The translations under genes were made by a program, and so were the position numbers. Of a stretch of 64,000 bases of DNA, positions 18,403 to 27,537 are shown one piece after another. Every line of letters begins with the position of its first letter. The stretch's first letter is position 1. The notes beneath the pieces were generated by a model. That model was not told the origin of the DNA and did not search any database. It saw only the letters and a list, made by a program, of their open reading frames with translations. The stretch spans positions 21,955 to 85,954 of the forward strand of contig JAJPHM010000013.1 in NCBI GenBank assembly GCA_021325295.1, in the 5' to 3' direction. The DNA is from Nitrososphaeraceae archaeon (lineage in GTDB: Archaea; Thermoproteota; Nitrososphaeria; Nitrososphaerales; Nitrososphaeraceae).

Positions 18403-19254
18403 TTGCTCAAGGAAATTTACTTTGGAGCCATCAGAGAGCACAAAGACAAGATTGCGCAGATAAAGGATTCTGATTTTGGCAAGATACTGTCAGAAGCATC
18501 GTCTCGATGGATCTGTTATGAACCATCTCCAACAGGTTGCACTACAGCAGGAGTGGATAGCAGCTGGAACAAGCGTGCATTTCAGGGATTGGACCTATAC
18601 GTGGTGGATGCAGCTGCAGTAACAGCCAAGAATGAAGTTCTAGCATCAGAGTGGGAAACTAACTTTGGCTTGGCAAGAAGCGAGCTACTGGAGCAAAAAG
18701 CCATGTTGATGGAGATGACCGTTCTGGAAAAAGCCAGCAGACGGGTCGATATAGTTTGCGTTGATGGTTCCCTTGTCCCGAGGATAGCCAAAAGTTCTGC
18801 TGCCGTCGCATCAGAAACCTTGAAAGTTGCCACAAGATGCTCAAATGCAATTTTTGTTTCAAAAACCTCTGACAGCAGAATCCAGTTTGCCAACTTGAAT
18901 TCAAAAGCTGGCGACATTTACTACTTTAACCACGCTACAAAGTCTCCGGGGTTCAGCCGGCCAGTAAAGAACCTGCAATCTGGAAATTTTGGAAGTATAG
19001 TGGTGGTAGAATTTTATGCCAGAATAAAAGAGCATACGCCAATAATCAAAGTTCAGACAATCATCTCGGATGCCAGCGAACAAGAAATCAAAAAACTGCT
19101 TGATATGCTCTGCTACCGGAGTGTAGCCGGATATCCATACTGCCTGAGGTTGGCACATGATACCTGCAAGATAAGCAATGAAGATATAGACAGGCTAGCA
19201 AGCATATATGGCCTACAAAATGAGCCGGGGGCAAGGGAAGTTTTAAATGAATGA
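18403..19254 (+). CDS. nurA: NurA 5'-3' nuclease
   Basis: A 283-residue NurA-domain protein that resects DNA ends with the HerA translocase, feeding strands to Mre11-Rad50-dependent recombination. Motifs seen: GVDSSWNKRAF (D52), ICVDGSLV-type VCVDGSLVPRI, and the late PYCLRLAHDTCKISNED. The start is TTG 18403. The last 8 bases overlap herA, so both are translated from one message. Confidence 0.9.
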   Translation: MLKEIYFGAIREHKDKIAQIKDSDFGKILSEASSRWICYEPSPTGCTTAGVDSSWNKRAFQGLDLYVVDAAAVTAKNEVLASEWETNFGLARSELLEQKAMLMEMTVLEKASRRVDIVCVDGSLVPRIAKSSAAVASETLKVATRCSNAIFVSKTSDSRIQFANLNSKAGDIYYFNHATKSPGFSRPVKNLQSGNFGSIVVVEFYARIKEHTPIIKVQTIISDASEQEIKKLLDMLCYRSVAGYPYCLRLAHDTCKISNEDIDRLASIYGLQNEPGAREVLNE

Positions 19255-20827
19255 CAAAAAAGATCAACCCAGCAGGCACGAGCTTGGCATAGTAGTTGGC
19301 GAAACCAGTCCTTCCAAGGTGACTTTTGAGTCACGCCGGCCGGTGAGCATAGGCGAATACGTTATTCTGACCTATGAGAAAGGAAATGTCCTTGGACTTG
19401 TTGAACGCTCGTTTATCGGCAGCAATGCCCTTGGAGATAATATTTGCAATTACGAAGAGGCATTTGAAAGCAAGCAGGTGGCTCTGGAAAACCGTCGAGA
19501 TAAAAGCTACAAGGGCTTTGTGCGTATCCTTGGATATCTTGACGAGCTGAAAAAATGTAAAGCAATAATACCCGCACTTCCGCCAGAGCCGGGTACAAGC
19601 ATATATGAAGCGACTGCCGAAGACCTGCAGACAATTTTTTCGCCTCTTGGCCTTCAGTGGATCAGGATAGGAACTCTGCTAAGAAACACTCAGGTCGATG
19701 CCAAGATCAATGTAGACAAAATTGTTTCAAGACATCTTGCAATTTTGGCAATGACTGGGATGGGCAAAAGCAACCTGGTATCTCTGCTTGCTAAAGAGAT
19801 TGCAAAGATAAATGGCACCATGATTATCTTTGATTACCATGACGATTATTCTACTCTGGAAATAGGAAGCAGTATGAACTTGGTCAACGCCAAGATAAAT
19901 CCAAGAATGCTCCAAGCAGACAAGTTTGCTGATGTTATCGAAATAAAGGAAACAGCTACAAACCAGATGCACGTTCTGAGAGAAGCATTTGGTACTGATG
20001 TAAAGCAGAGAAAGGGTGAGGAATTCTGGACTGCACTTGCTAATGCAGTAGATTCCATAGCCGATAGAGAAAAATCCTATCGGGAGGCTGCAGCAAAAGT
20101 AAAGGACAAAATAGACGATGCAAAAAGAAAATTCAACAATATACTTGACCCCGGTCTTGCCGATCCGCTTGCGCTGGTAAAGAATGGCAAAGTAAACATC
20201 GTCAACCTAGTAGAGCTGACAGAAAAACAGGCAAACATTACAGTGTCATATTACTTGGAGGAGCTTTTGGACGATAGAAAGAAAGCCACCAGGCAAAAGA
20301 AAGATGGCGGCAGAATGACCGGCTCAAATTCTTCTACAGGCGTGAGCTCTCCCCGATTTCCAGCACCTGTGCTTGTTGTAATAGAGGAGGCACATGCTTT
20401 TATCCCCAAAGATGAAGATACAGACACAAAATATTTTGCTTCAAAGGTTGCAAGAGAGGGAAGAAAATTTGGCCTAGGGCTTGTGGTAGTATCCCAGAGG
20501 CCGAGGGGAATAGACTCTAACATACTCAGCCAGATGGGATCGTTAGCAGTAATGCGCATAGTCCAGCAGGATGACCAGATGCAAGTGTCTGCGGCAAGCG
20601 AGGCGTTGAGTAAGGAGCTAATAGACCAGCTTCCGTCGCTCAATCCCGGGGAAGCGGTCTTCGCCGGCCAATGGGTCAACCTTCCTGCATTTGTGAGGGC
20701 AGATGAGGTCAGAGAGCGCAAGATAGGGGGCGACCAGATGGCAGCAGAAGAGTGGAAGCAACTTGCAAAGATTAAGGAAATATCCAAGGAATCAACAGAG
20801 TCGTACATACCGCCGGGGTATGTATAG
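19247..20827 (+). CDS. herA: HerA ATP-dependent DNA translocase/helicase
   Basis: A 526-residue hexameric FtsK-like ATPase. The N-terminal HAS-barrel (about 12-70) is followed by Walker A TGMGKSN (170-176), Walker B LVVIEEAH (about 376-383) and a SQRPRGIDSNILSQ sensor/arginine-finger region. A Ser/Thr-rich insert before Walker B (about 353-370) is probably a surface loop. It overlaps nurA by 8 bases, and mre11 begins 95 bases downstream. Confidence 0.93.
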   Translation: MNDKKDQPSRHELGIVVGETSPSKVTFESRRPVSIGEYVILTYEKGNVLGLVERSFIGSNALGDNICNYEEAFESKQVALENRRDKSYKGFVRILGYLDELKKCKAIIPALPPEPGTSIYEATAEDLQTIFSPLGLQWIRIGTLLRNTQVDAKINVDKIVSRHLAILAMTGMGKSNLVSLLAKEIAKINGTMIIFDYHDDYSTLEIGSSMNLVNAKINPRMLQADKFADVIEIKETATNQMHVLREAFGTDVKQRKGEEFWTALANAVDSIADREKSYREAAAKVKDKIDDAKRKFNNILDPGLADPLALVKNGKVNIVNLVELTEKQANITVSYYLEELLDDRKKATRQKKDGGRMTGSNSSTGVSSPRFPAPVLVVIEEAHAFIPKDEDTDTKYFASKVAREGRKFGLGLVVVSQRPRGIDSNILSQMGSLAVMRIVQQDDQMQVSAASEALSKELIDQLPSLNPGEAVFAGQWVNLPAFVRADEVRERKIGGDQMAAEEWKQLAKIKEISKESTESYIPPGYV

Positions 20828-20922
20828 TATAGAAAAGAAGAACAAGGTCGCAAAAAGGAATGCAAACACAGGGTAATATTATTATCCTGCATCCAAACCG
20901 GTGATTCGTAGCAAGAAACAAG

Positions 20923-22080
20923 ATGCTGATCTCACATCTATCAGACCTGCATCTAGGGTATTCGCAGTTTAACCTAGAGGAGCGAGAGGAAGACGTTTAC
21001 GAAAATTTCAGGGAAGCTCTGGATATATCGGTAAAGGAAGGTGCACAACTTGTTATACTGGCAGGGGACATATTTCACACTCCAAGGCCAAATGGAAAAG
21101 CTATAGCTACTTTTGCAAATGGCCTGAAGAAGTTAAAGGAAAAGGAAATTCCGGTTGCATTTGTGCTTGGAGAGCATGATATCAGCAGGATACGCGATGT
21201 CCCACTTCCGCTTGTCTTCAGTAACTTGGGGTTGGCCAGAAGGCTCAGACCTGATGAAGCACTTGTAGTTGGCGATTGCATGGTGATAGGAATTGATAAA
21301 GAAAGAAAAAGCAACCTAGATGCACTCATCGAAAAACTCAATGTTGCAGGACAGACGGCCAGATCTATCTCTTCCTCCTCGCCTGAATGTAAAAAAATAC
21401 TGGTACTGCACCAAGGTCTGGTAGATTTTAACAAGTTCGCTGGTGAAATATCTTCATCGGATCTGCCGAACAACTTTGATTATTACGCATTGGGACACTA
21501 CCATGATCATATTGAAAAAAAATTCAACTACCTACAAGGACCTCTGGTCTACCCTGGCTCGATCGACCTGACACCAAGTGAAGGAATAAAGGATGTAGAC
21601 AAGGGCTTTATTCTTGCCGATCTATCAGGCGATGAGCCATCGACCCAATGGATAAAACTGGCAAGCAGGCGGCCGCAGTTTTCTGTAACGCTAGATTACG
21701 CAAATATTGCAAATGAAGTTGCAAAGATTATCGAGAAAGCAAAAATGTATGGCAAAAAGCCAGTTATAAGCCTAAAGATAGAGGGCAAGAATATCGATTC
21801 AAAGGTTATTGCTAATAGTTTGGTAGCATTAAATGATGATTGCCTTCACTATACCTGGCGGCCAGTGGAAGAGACCCAGCCGCTGACAGTCTATGATGGC
21901 AGACCTGTGGATATTGAACAAGAGCTGTACCGCCTTGCAAATGAAGCTCTCAAATCAGATGAGCTGGCAAAATTTGTTGTGAGCGATATCCTCCAGCCTG
22001 CTGCTGACGGGGATGCAAGCACTGTACTTGATATTGTATGGAAGGCTTACAAAGGCGCAAGGTTCAAAAATACAGCATAG
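20923..22080 (+). CDS. mre11: Mre11 nuclease
   Basis: A 385-residue calcineurin-like phosphoesterase subunit of the Mre11-Rad50 complex. Motifs: SDLHLGY (D8, H10), LAGDIFH (D48), LHQG and GHYHDH. The motif that is normally GNHD reads GEHD here (E84-H85-D86). The Asn is usually a metal ligand, so the Glu replacement is unusual, while catalytic His is kept. The C-terminal part (about 270-385) is the Rad50-binding/capping region. It sits in the usual archaeal nurA-herA-mre11-rad50 order. Confidence 0.92.
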   Translation: MLISHLSDLHLGYSQFNLEEREEDVYENFREALDISVKEGAQLVILAGDIFHTPRPNGKAIATFANGLKKLKEKEIPVAFVLGEHDISRIRDVPLPLVFSNLGLARRLRPDEALVVGDCMVIGIDKERKSNLDALIEKLNVAGQTARSISSSSPECKKILVLHQGLVDFNKFAGEISSSDLPNNFDYYALGHYHDHIEKKFNYLQGPLVYPGSIDLTPSEGIKDVDKGFILADLSGDEPSTQWIKLASRRPQFSVTLDYANIANEVAKIIEKAKMYGKKPVISLKIEGKNIDSKVIANSLVALNDDCLHYTWRPVEETQPLTVYDGRPVDIEQELYRLANEALKSDELAKFVVSDILQPAADGDASTVLDIVWKAYKGARFKNTA

Positions 22081-22205
22081 GGGATTTCCTTTCTCTGCGT
22101 TATTTTGATGACGCTCATCCATAAATTAGGCTAGATTGTAATCTGTAGAGTGGTCAGATCACACTTTGCAATCTGCAGGGTGCTTTATGATGGTGTCGCA
22201 GTTAT

Positions 22206-24302
22206 ATGATAAAAGATATTGAGCTAAAGGACTTTATTTCACACAAAGATACTAGGCTTGAGTTTGGCAAGGGAATTACAATTTTTGTAGGCCATAATGG
22301 TGCAGGGAAATCGTCAATAATAGATGCCCTTACATTTGCGCTTTACGGTAAGCATACTCGAAGATCCAACAAGAATCTGATAAGAAGGGGCACTGGATTT
22401 GCTTCAGTCCAGATGAACTTTATGCTAAACTCAAAAGAGTATCAGGTCAAACGTGCACTGAATACAAGCGGTCCGATCATGTCCCAATTTGAGCTTGTTT
22501 CAGATTCAGGCAAAATAGTTAATCGAAAGATTGCCTCAGGCGAAAGGGGACTTTCACGTGGAGAAAAGACAAGCAGCGAGGTTGCAAAGGTGCTTGGATT
22601 AAGTTACGAGAAGCTTTGCGTGGCAGCTGTTGTACAGCAGGGAGAGCTTGTTAGAATAATCGAATCATCTCCCAAGGAGTTCAAGGAACTCTTGAACAGC
22701 CTGATTGGAATCGAGCGACTTGACAGCGCCTACCAGACGATGCATGAGGTGATTCAGGGATTCCGGGAGAGATTGCGCGACGATACTGCGGGCTACAGTG
22801 ATGATGATATACGCAGAGTTGAAGAGGAGATAAAGAAAAGTGAGCAAAAGTTCATAGAGTCAGAATCAGTGCTTGAAAGGCTTGACGGACAGAGGAATGT
22901 TCTGGAGGAAAAGTTTGCCGCGCTGAATAAAGAAATTGAAAGAATGACTCCGCTGAGCCATATGGCTGGAGAGCTTCAGAGAGCAGAAAACTTGATTGTT
23001 CGCCATGTAATAGATGTTCGGGATAGAATGGATCGTGAACTAGTAGGGCTTGAGAGGTTAATGGCAGAGGCGCACAGATCGCTTGAGATTGTCAAAAACA
23101 AGTCGGAAGCTAATATGCGCTTGCAGATGGTCAGGGCAGAGCTTGAAGACAACCAGTTGCAAATGGTAGAAAATGAAGGATCAATTGGCAAGCTAAAGGG
23201 GTTTATCGAATGTGCTGGCCGGCTACAGATAACCGACGGACGCTGTCCTGTATGCAGCTCCCCTGTAACAAAAGTAAACAAGATGTTTGATATTGTACAC
23301 ATCAGAAAAGAACTTGACCTGAAAGAAGAGCAGAAAAAGAAATTACAACACGAAAGACTTGACCTGAAAAAAGAAGAGCAGCTTTTGGTTGAGCAAACTA
23401 AGCAAATTGCAGCTGCGGAAAAGTTTCTGCAAAACAGTGGAATAGGATCCGATGAAGATCTGCTCAAAGTCAAGCTTGATCTAGAGGGCAAGAAAAAAGA
23501 CTTGGCAAAGCTTCCATTGCAGATCGTAAAGGTGGGAGAAGACCCATCCCAGCTGGTAATAGATGCCACCTCAAAGTCCCTTGCCACAGAAATAGCAGTC
23601 TTGAGGGAGAAGGTTAAAGGCTTTAATCATAAGCAGTACACAGATGCCAAGCTGGAAAGAGATGATATTTCCCGGAAACTTCTTGACCTGAACAGAGACA
23701 TAGGAATTCATCAGAAAACAAAGGCAGACGCAAAGGACCAGCTCGGTCAAGCCAAGCAGGTGCTCAAGCAGCTGCAAGAAGCTTCAGAGTTTATTGGTCT
23801 TCTTGAAAATGTGCGCTCTGTTGTTTTCAATAGAGACGGTCATGTAGGGAAAAGCCTCAGATCTTGGGCTCTCAAAGTGGTATCCTCGAAGGCATCGGAG
23901 TATATCGCCATGTTCAATATTGGAATTTCAAGGATAGAGCTAGCTGAAGAGACCAAGGAAGTTCAGGTGAGTTGTTATGGCAGGCATGGCGAAATAGACA
24001 TGGATTCTTTAAGTGGAGGAGAAAAGGTTGCAGTTGCGCTTGCTCTGAGGCTAGGAATAGCATACATGATGGGCTCAAGCCGGCTTGACTTTATCATACT
24101 GGACGAACCTACTACGCACTTGGATGAAGAGAGAAGAAAGGCGCTTGTCAAGATTATCTCAGAAGCATTTAGGGAAGGTGCGGGACCACTTTCACAGCTG
24201 GTAATAATTACTCATGATTCCGATATTTTTGAAGATTCAGAGGTTGATCGAGTTTACCGGTTTGCCATGACGGCTGAAGGTTCAAGGGTTTCAATTGAAT
24301 AA
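22206..24302 (+). CDS. rad50: Rad50 ATPase
   Basis: A 698-residue SMC-like ATPase that tethers DNA ends with Mre11. Walker A GHNGAGKSS (29-37), zinc hook CPVC (C347, C350) nearly at the midpoint, signature SLSGGEKV (near 601), Walker B FIILDEPTTHLD (near 629). The coiled-coil arms are about 150-170 residues each, shorter than in euryarchaeal proteins of about 880 residues. It begins 126 bases after mre11. Confidence 0.95.
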   Translation: MIKDIELKDFISHKDTRLEFGKGITIFVGHNGAGKSSIIDALTFALYGKHTRRSNKNLIRRGTGFASVQMNFMLNSKEYQVKRALNTSGPIMSQFELVSDSGKIVNRKIASGERGLSRGEKTSSEVAKVLGLSYEKLCVAAVVQQGELVRIIESSPKEFKELLNSLIGIERLDSAYQTMHEVIQGFRERLRDDTAGYSDDDIRRVEEEIKKSEQKFIESESVLERLDGQRNVLEEKFAALNKEIERMTPLSHMAGELQRAENLIVRHVIDVRDRMDRELVGLERLMAEAHRSLEIVKNKSEANMRLQMVRAELEDNQLQMVENEGSIGKLKGFIECAGRLQITDGRCPVCSSPVTKVNKMFDIVHIRKELDLKEEQKKKLQHERLDLKKEEQLLVEQTKQIAAAEKFLQNSGIGSDEDLLKVKLDLEGKKKDLAKLPLQIVKVGEDPSQLVIDATSKSLATEIAVLREKVKGFNHKQYTDAKLERDDISRKLLDLNRDIGIHQKTKADAKDQLGQAKQVLKQLQEASEFIGLLENVRSVVFNRDGHVGKSLRSWALKVVSSKASEYIAMFNIGISRIELAEETKEVQVSCYGRHGEIDMDSLSGGEKVAVALALRLGIAYMMGSSRLDFIILDEPTTHLDEERRKALVKIISEAFREGAGPLSQLVIITHDSDIFEDSEVDRVYRFAMTAEGSRVSIE

Positions 24303-24434
24303 ATAAAATAAAAAAGGAAGCAGGAGTAGAAGAGAGCATAAAGTGATGCAGCTGTGATGTTCAATCTATCTATAGCAATTGAGGCGGAAAAATGAATTAT
24401 AAGCCTTGGATTGTCTAATCTATCTATAATATCT

Positions 24435-25220
24435 CTATTGCCTTTCGCTATATGAAGAGAATATATCCGCCCCAATCAGGGGTTCGATATTGACATATTT
24501 TATTTTCAGCTCCATCTGTCTGATTTCTTGTTCAAGCTGTGAAGCAGGTCCTGTCGTTATGTCCATTTGTAAAATAAATCTAGAATTGAGCTCTTCTTCT
24601 ATCCTTTCAATAATTGCTAAATCTTCTGTACCTCTGAAAATTATGTGCAAGTTAACATTGGCCCGGCCGGTCAGATCTCCGTAAAGTACTGCACAAAGGA
24701 TTTTGTCTTTTTCTTGTTCTAAACGATGCTTGAGCCAGTCTCTGACTGCTTCATAGCCTGCAGACCTTCCTTCTGGCTTTGCAGAAAAAGAAGTAAAAGA
24801 AGAAAATGGTTCCTGATCTTTTGCTTTCATATTTGTCTTCTTTGTTACTGTGGCTTCAGCCTCAAGAATAGGTTTGAGGATCTTTTGCCAGATATCATTG
24901 TCATAATTCAATGATATCATGAAGGCTCTTCCCTTAGGCTTCGATTTAATAATTCCTAGCTGTGCCATCTTCTTTACTACGGCTGATGCCTCGCTTACTG
25001 ACATTCCTGTACGAAAAGCAAGTTTACGTATACTGTACTGCCTATCTGGTCCTTGTGAGGACAGTTCTCTAGCTATTGTAATCAAGCCTTTTCTTGCAAA
25101 GATTTCTTCTAGCCTGATGGTCAAACAAGTGAATGCATGCTTTAGCGTATATACGTTTTGCTGTACATACACTTTATAGTACAAATGATGGTTGGTTCTC
25201 ACATGGTCACTCGTACCCAA
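24435..25220 (-). CDS. Winged-helix protein with nucleotidyltransferase-like domain
   Basis: Up to 261 residues. A winged-helix domain (YSIRKLAFRTGMSVSEASAV, wing GIIKSKPKGRAF) is followed by a linker and a C-terminal domain starting AVLYGDLTGRANVNLHIIF. That segment resembles the minimal nucleotidyltransferase core GSxxRGxxxxxSDxDL, but the catalytic Asp pair is absent (NVNL), so it is probably a degenerate ligand or protein-binding module. The first 32 codons look non-native; TTG at 25124 is a good alternative start. Likely a regulator. Confidence 0.65.
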   Translation of the reverse strand: MGTSDHVRTNHHLYYKVYVQQNVYTLKHAFTCLTIRLEEIFARKGLITIARELSSQGPDRQYSIRKLAFRTGMSVSEASAVVKKMAQLGIIKSKPKGRAFMISLNYDNDIWQKILKPILEAEATVTKKTNMKAKDQEPFSSFTSFSAKPEGRSAGYEAVRDWLKHRLEQEKDKILCAVLYGDLTGRANVNLHIIFRGTEDLAIIERIEEELNSRFILQMDITTGPASQLEQEIRQMELKIKYVNIEPLIGADIFSSYSERQ

Positions 25221-25588
25221 ATGTTAACAAACCAAGCTAGCCCTAACAAGGCGTGCACCAGAAGGACAGAAACCCAAGAAGAGTAGATCTTTGCTTTATC
25301 ATCTTTAATTGAAAGACTGTTACCGATACTGCTTACATACCTCCTGTGGTTAATATTTGATCTGCGAACGTACATGTCAGATGACCCTCAGGGGATGTTT
25401 ACGTGATTTGCGAAAATGTGCATTATATTGCAAAATAGCGGGCTCGGAGGTATCCGCAAGGAAATCCTTTTGAACCTTGCTTAAGAGTTCGGATTGCAAC
25501 TGACTCGCAGTCATTTACGTCAAGTATTAGAAATTACTATTGCGATAAATTTAAAGAGATGCCTTAAGTTAGAATAATTTACTAGAAG
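25221..25588. other. Non-coding left edge of the tRNA-Arg island
   Basis: No gene seen. It contains the 15-bp tRNA-Arg fragment (25436-25450) and a TATA-like box (about 25545-25556) upstream of the first HTH gene. Confidence 0.5.
25436..25450 (-). repeat. Left attachment-site copy (3' end of tRNA-Arg)
   Basis: TAGCGGGCTCGGAGG is identical to 27898-27912, the last 12 bases of tRNA-Arg(CCT) plus 3 bases of downstream flank. The orientation is the same and the copy lies on the 3' side of the tRNA, which is the geometry left by an element integrated into a tRNA gene. A second short match nearby (CCGCAAGGA at 25454) also resembles sequence just 5' of the tRNA. Confidence 0.6.
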
Positions 25589-25834
25589 ATGTCCAAAGAA
25601 AGTTCCAAAAGCTTGGATACTAGCGGCATAACTAGGCGTCTTGATGCGATCATTAGACTATTGATGGAAGAGCAGAGGTCACAAGAACAAGATAAGAAAA
25701 TTACCCAAGTTGAGCAAGTGCTGATGCTACATGATATCGGACTCACCGATACTGAAATCGGAAATATAATTGGTTATGCACGTAAGAATGTCGCTGCCAT
25801 ACGTACCAATGCAAAGAGGATGAAAAAGAAATGA
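25589..25834 (+). CDS. Small HTH protein 1 of tandem triplet
   Basis: An 81-residue protein. The helical N-terminus (ITRRLDAIIRLLMEEQ) is followed by a helix-turn-helix resembling sigma-70 region 4 (LMLHDIGLTDTEIGNIIGYA then RKNVAAIRTNAKRMKKK) with a basic end. It shares the layout of the next two proteins (leading helix, hydrophobic LL pair, HTH, basic tail), so the three look like diverged duplicates. Its stop overlaps the next start by 4 bases (ATGA). Confidence 0.7.
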   Translation: MSKESSKSLDTSGITRRLDAIIRLLMEEQRSQEQDKKITQVEQVLMLHDIGLTDTEIGNIIGYARKNVAAIRTNAKRMKKK

Positions 25835-26031
25835 ATAATACAGAACTTAAGGAATTACAAGCAATCAAGAAATTATTAGTCCTCCATCTCTTGGCAAGTG
25901 GAATCAAAGCTAGCGAAATTGAAGAAGTATTAGGATTAGGTGAACGCAATTTCGGCAAATCTTTCGATGCAGGTAAACTGATGTCACGACTAAGAAAAGG
26001 TGAGAATGGAGGCAAGAGAAAGAATCAATGA
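25831..26031 (+). CDS. Small HTH protein 2 of tandem triplet
   Basis: A 66-residue protein: TELKELQAIKKLLVLHLLAS, then GIKASEIEEVLGLGERNFGKSF and a Lys/Arg/Gly-rich tail. It is clearly paralogous to the next gene (ELQ.IKKLLVL.LL..GI.A..I...L......F...F.A.KL). Overlap by 4 bases on both sides implies one message and coupled translation. The DNA-binding role is inferred from the HTH shape and basic tail. Confidence 0.7.
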   Translation: MNNTELKELQAIKKLLVLHLLASGIKASEIEEVLGLGERNFGKSFDAGKLMSRLRKGENGGKRKNQ

Positions 26032-26222
26032 ACGATAAAGAGTTCAAGGAGTTGCAGAGTATAAAGAAATTGTTAGTTCTACAATTGCTCAATGCTGGCA
26101 TCTCCGCAGGAGATATTGCAAAAACCCTTGAAATGGATAAAGGTAATTTTAGTAGAATGTTTCCAGCGCGCAAACTAAAAGCTGGAAAGAGTAACACAGG
26201 AAAGAAAGATGCTAAATCCTGA
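26028..26222 (+). CDS. Small HTH protein 3 of tandem triplet
   Basis: A 64-residue protein, the closest paralogue of the preceding one (KEFKELQSIKKLLVLQLLNA, GISAGDIAKTLEMDKGNFSRMF, basic tail). It overlaps the next, HEPN-like gene by 14 bases. Three related HTH subunits in one operon suggest a hetero-oligomeric DNA- or RNA-binding assembly (inference). Confidence 0.7.
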   Translation: MNDKEFKELQSIKKLLVLQLLNAGISAGDIAKTLEMDKGNFSRMFPARKLKAGKSNTGKKDAKS

Positions 26223-26907
26223 AATTTTGAAAATACTTAGGAAAAAGCTCAAAAGGTCAGAGAATACCATAAGAAAAGATATCTCATTACTAAGAAGGGA
26301 TTTTGGAGGCCTACCCATAAACACAGTTGCTCAAATCTATGCACACAAGCATAAAACTTCAGTAATTTCGAAACTCACTGATGACGAACGCAGCAAACTT
26401 CCTAATTTTGAAGTGGAAAAACCTATCAAACTTATCCAGAAATCCAGAGGAAAGTATAAGGGAAAACAGCTAAAACTACTCGTTACATTCAAGTCCACTG
26501 ATTCTTTCATTCAAGCTCATATCGATGAGGTTAATCGTTGCTATACCTATCATTGCTATACTGCTGCATTTATTCTTTGCAGAAAAATCATTGAAAATAT
26601 GCTTATCAACATAATTAGAAAGAAGTATCCGCAAAATTCCCAAGCAAATGTTGAGATCTATTTCGACACTTCAAGGCGAAGAATAAAGGACTTTTCGGAA
26701 ATAATATCGAATCTGAAGAAGACAAGTGACTTTGGAGTTGACCAAAAATTATTAGAAAGAGTTCTCAGTCAAGCTGACCAATTTAAAGATGATGCCAACG
26801 ATAAGACGCATTCATTATTTCATATTGTCAAAAATCCAAAGGAGCTCGAGGACAAAAACGTTCAAGATATCATTGAAATGCTCATTAGATTAGAAAAGAA
26901 CATTTGA
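26209..26907 (+). CDS. HEPN/DUF4145-like protein of the HTH operon
   Basis: A 232-residue protein. The N-terminal domain (1-65: IRKDISLLRRDFGGLPINTV, AQIYAHKHKTSVISKL) is a pattern I associate with archaeal hypothetical proteins. The C-terminal helical domain (about 105-232: YTAAFILCRKIIENMLINII ... DANDKTHSLFHIV) resembles HEPN/DUF4145-type bundles. A clear catalytic Rx4-6H is not seen, since the segment before the His is NDKTHSLFH. It could be a defence effector or its non-catalytic relative. It ends the four-gene operon. Confidence 0.6.
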   Translation: MLNPEILKILRKKLKRSENTIRKDISLLRRDFGGLPINTVAQIYAHKHKTSVISKLTDDERSKLPNFEVEKPIKLIQKSRGKYKGKQLKLLVTFKSTDSFIQAHIDEVNRCYTYHCYTAAFILCRKIIENMLINIIRKKYPQNSQANVEIYFDTSRRRIKDFSEIISNLKKTSDFGVDQKLLERVLSQADQFKDDANDKTHSLFHIVKNPKELEDKNVQDIIEMLIRLEKNI

Positions 26908-27309
26908 ATTCTGAAAATCCTTATTACTACATGGATGGTTGCTACCTTATTAGAGGAGCCGAACCAAAGGTTATCTAGATTGTGGCTGAAAATGCTACTT
27001 AGATATGGTAATGATACTCGGCTGCTCAAGTTCGTTCTCGCTTGCGCTTGCATTCCAAAGCAAAACCACAATATTTGGTGAAACCTGCTTGAAAGTAACT
27101 ATATGGTAGTAGGTTCGAGTTACATCGAGAAAAATAGGGTTCTTATAGTAAAGATTCTGGCATACTGTTCCAAATGAGATTTCTGCTTGTTAGGGAAATA
27201 GTACTAAAGCTGTGATAATAACTCATTTGCCCGTGCAAGCCAAACACTACGCGAGTTTTCCACAGTATTTTTAATATAGTACATGATACCACCGTATTTT
27301 AGAATCATT
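26908..27309. other. Intergenic spacer inside the island
   Basis: No gene recognised. A TATA-like box (27268-27278) near its end belongs to the following antitoxin gene. Confidence 0.4.
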
Positions 27310-27537
27310 ATGGCTACTAGGACGCCGGCCCATCGAATGCCTTTCAAGCGGATAAGCAAGCGTGCAACATCGAAACCTTCCAAACGCAAACCCATCAGAC
27401 AAGCTTCTAACGAGAGGCTTTCAAATGAAGATAAAGCAGCTCTTGAAGAAATAATGGCTGGAAAGGCTGAAGTAACTACCTATGATGGCGAGGAATACAT
27501 CCAAAAGCTCAGAGCCATGATAAATGAATCAGCATAA
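27310..27537 (+). CDS. Antitoxin of a RelBE/ParDE-type pair
   Basis: A 75-residue protein from ATG 27310 (an ATG at 27283 is possible). The very basic N-terminus (KRISKRATSKPSKRKPIRQA) precedes an acidic helix (EDKAALEEIMAGKAEVTTYD) ending in LRAMINESA. The C-terminal part looks like the toxin-wrapping segment of small antitoxins. It overlaps the toxin gene by 14 bases, the usual antitoxin-first order. Confidence 0.6.
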   Translation: MATRTPAHRMPFKRISKRATSKPSKRKPIRQASNERLSNEDKAALEEIMAGKAEVTTYDGEEYIQKLRAMINESA

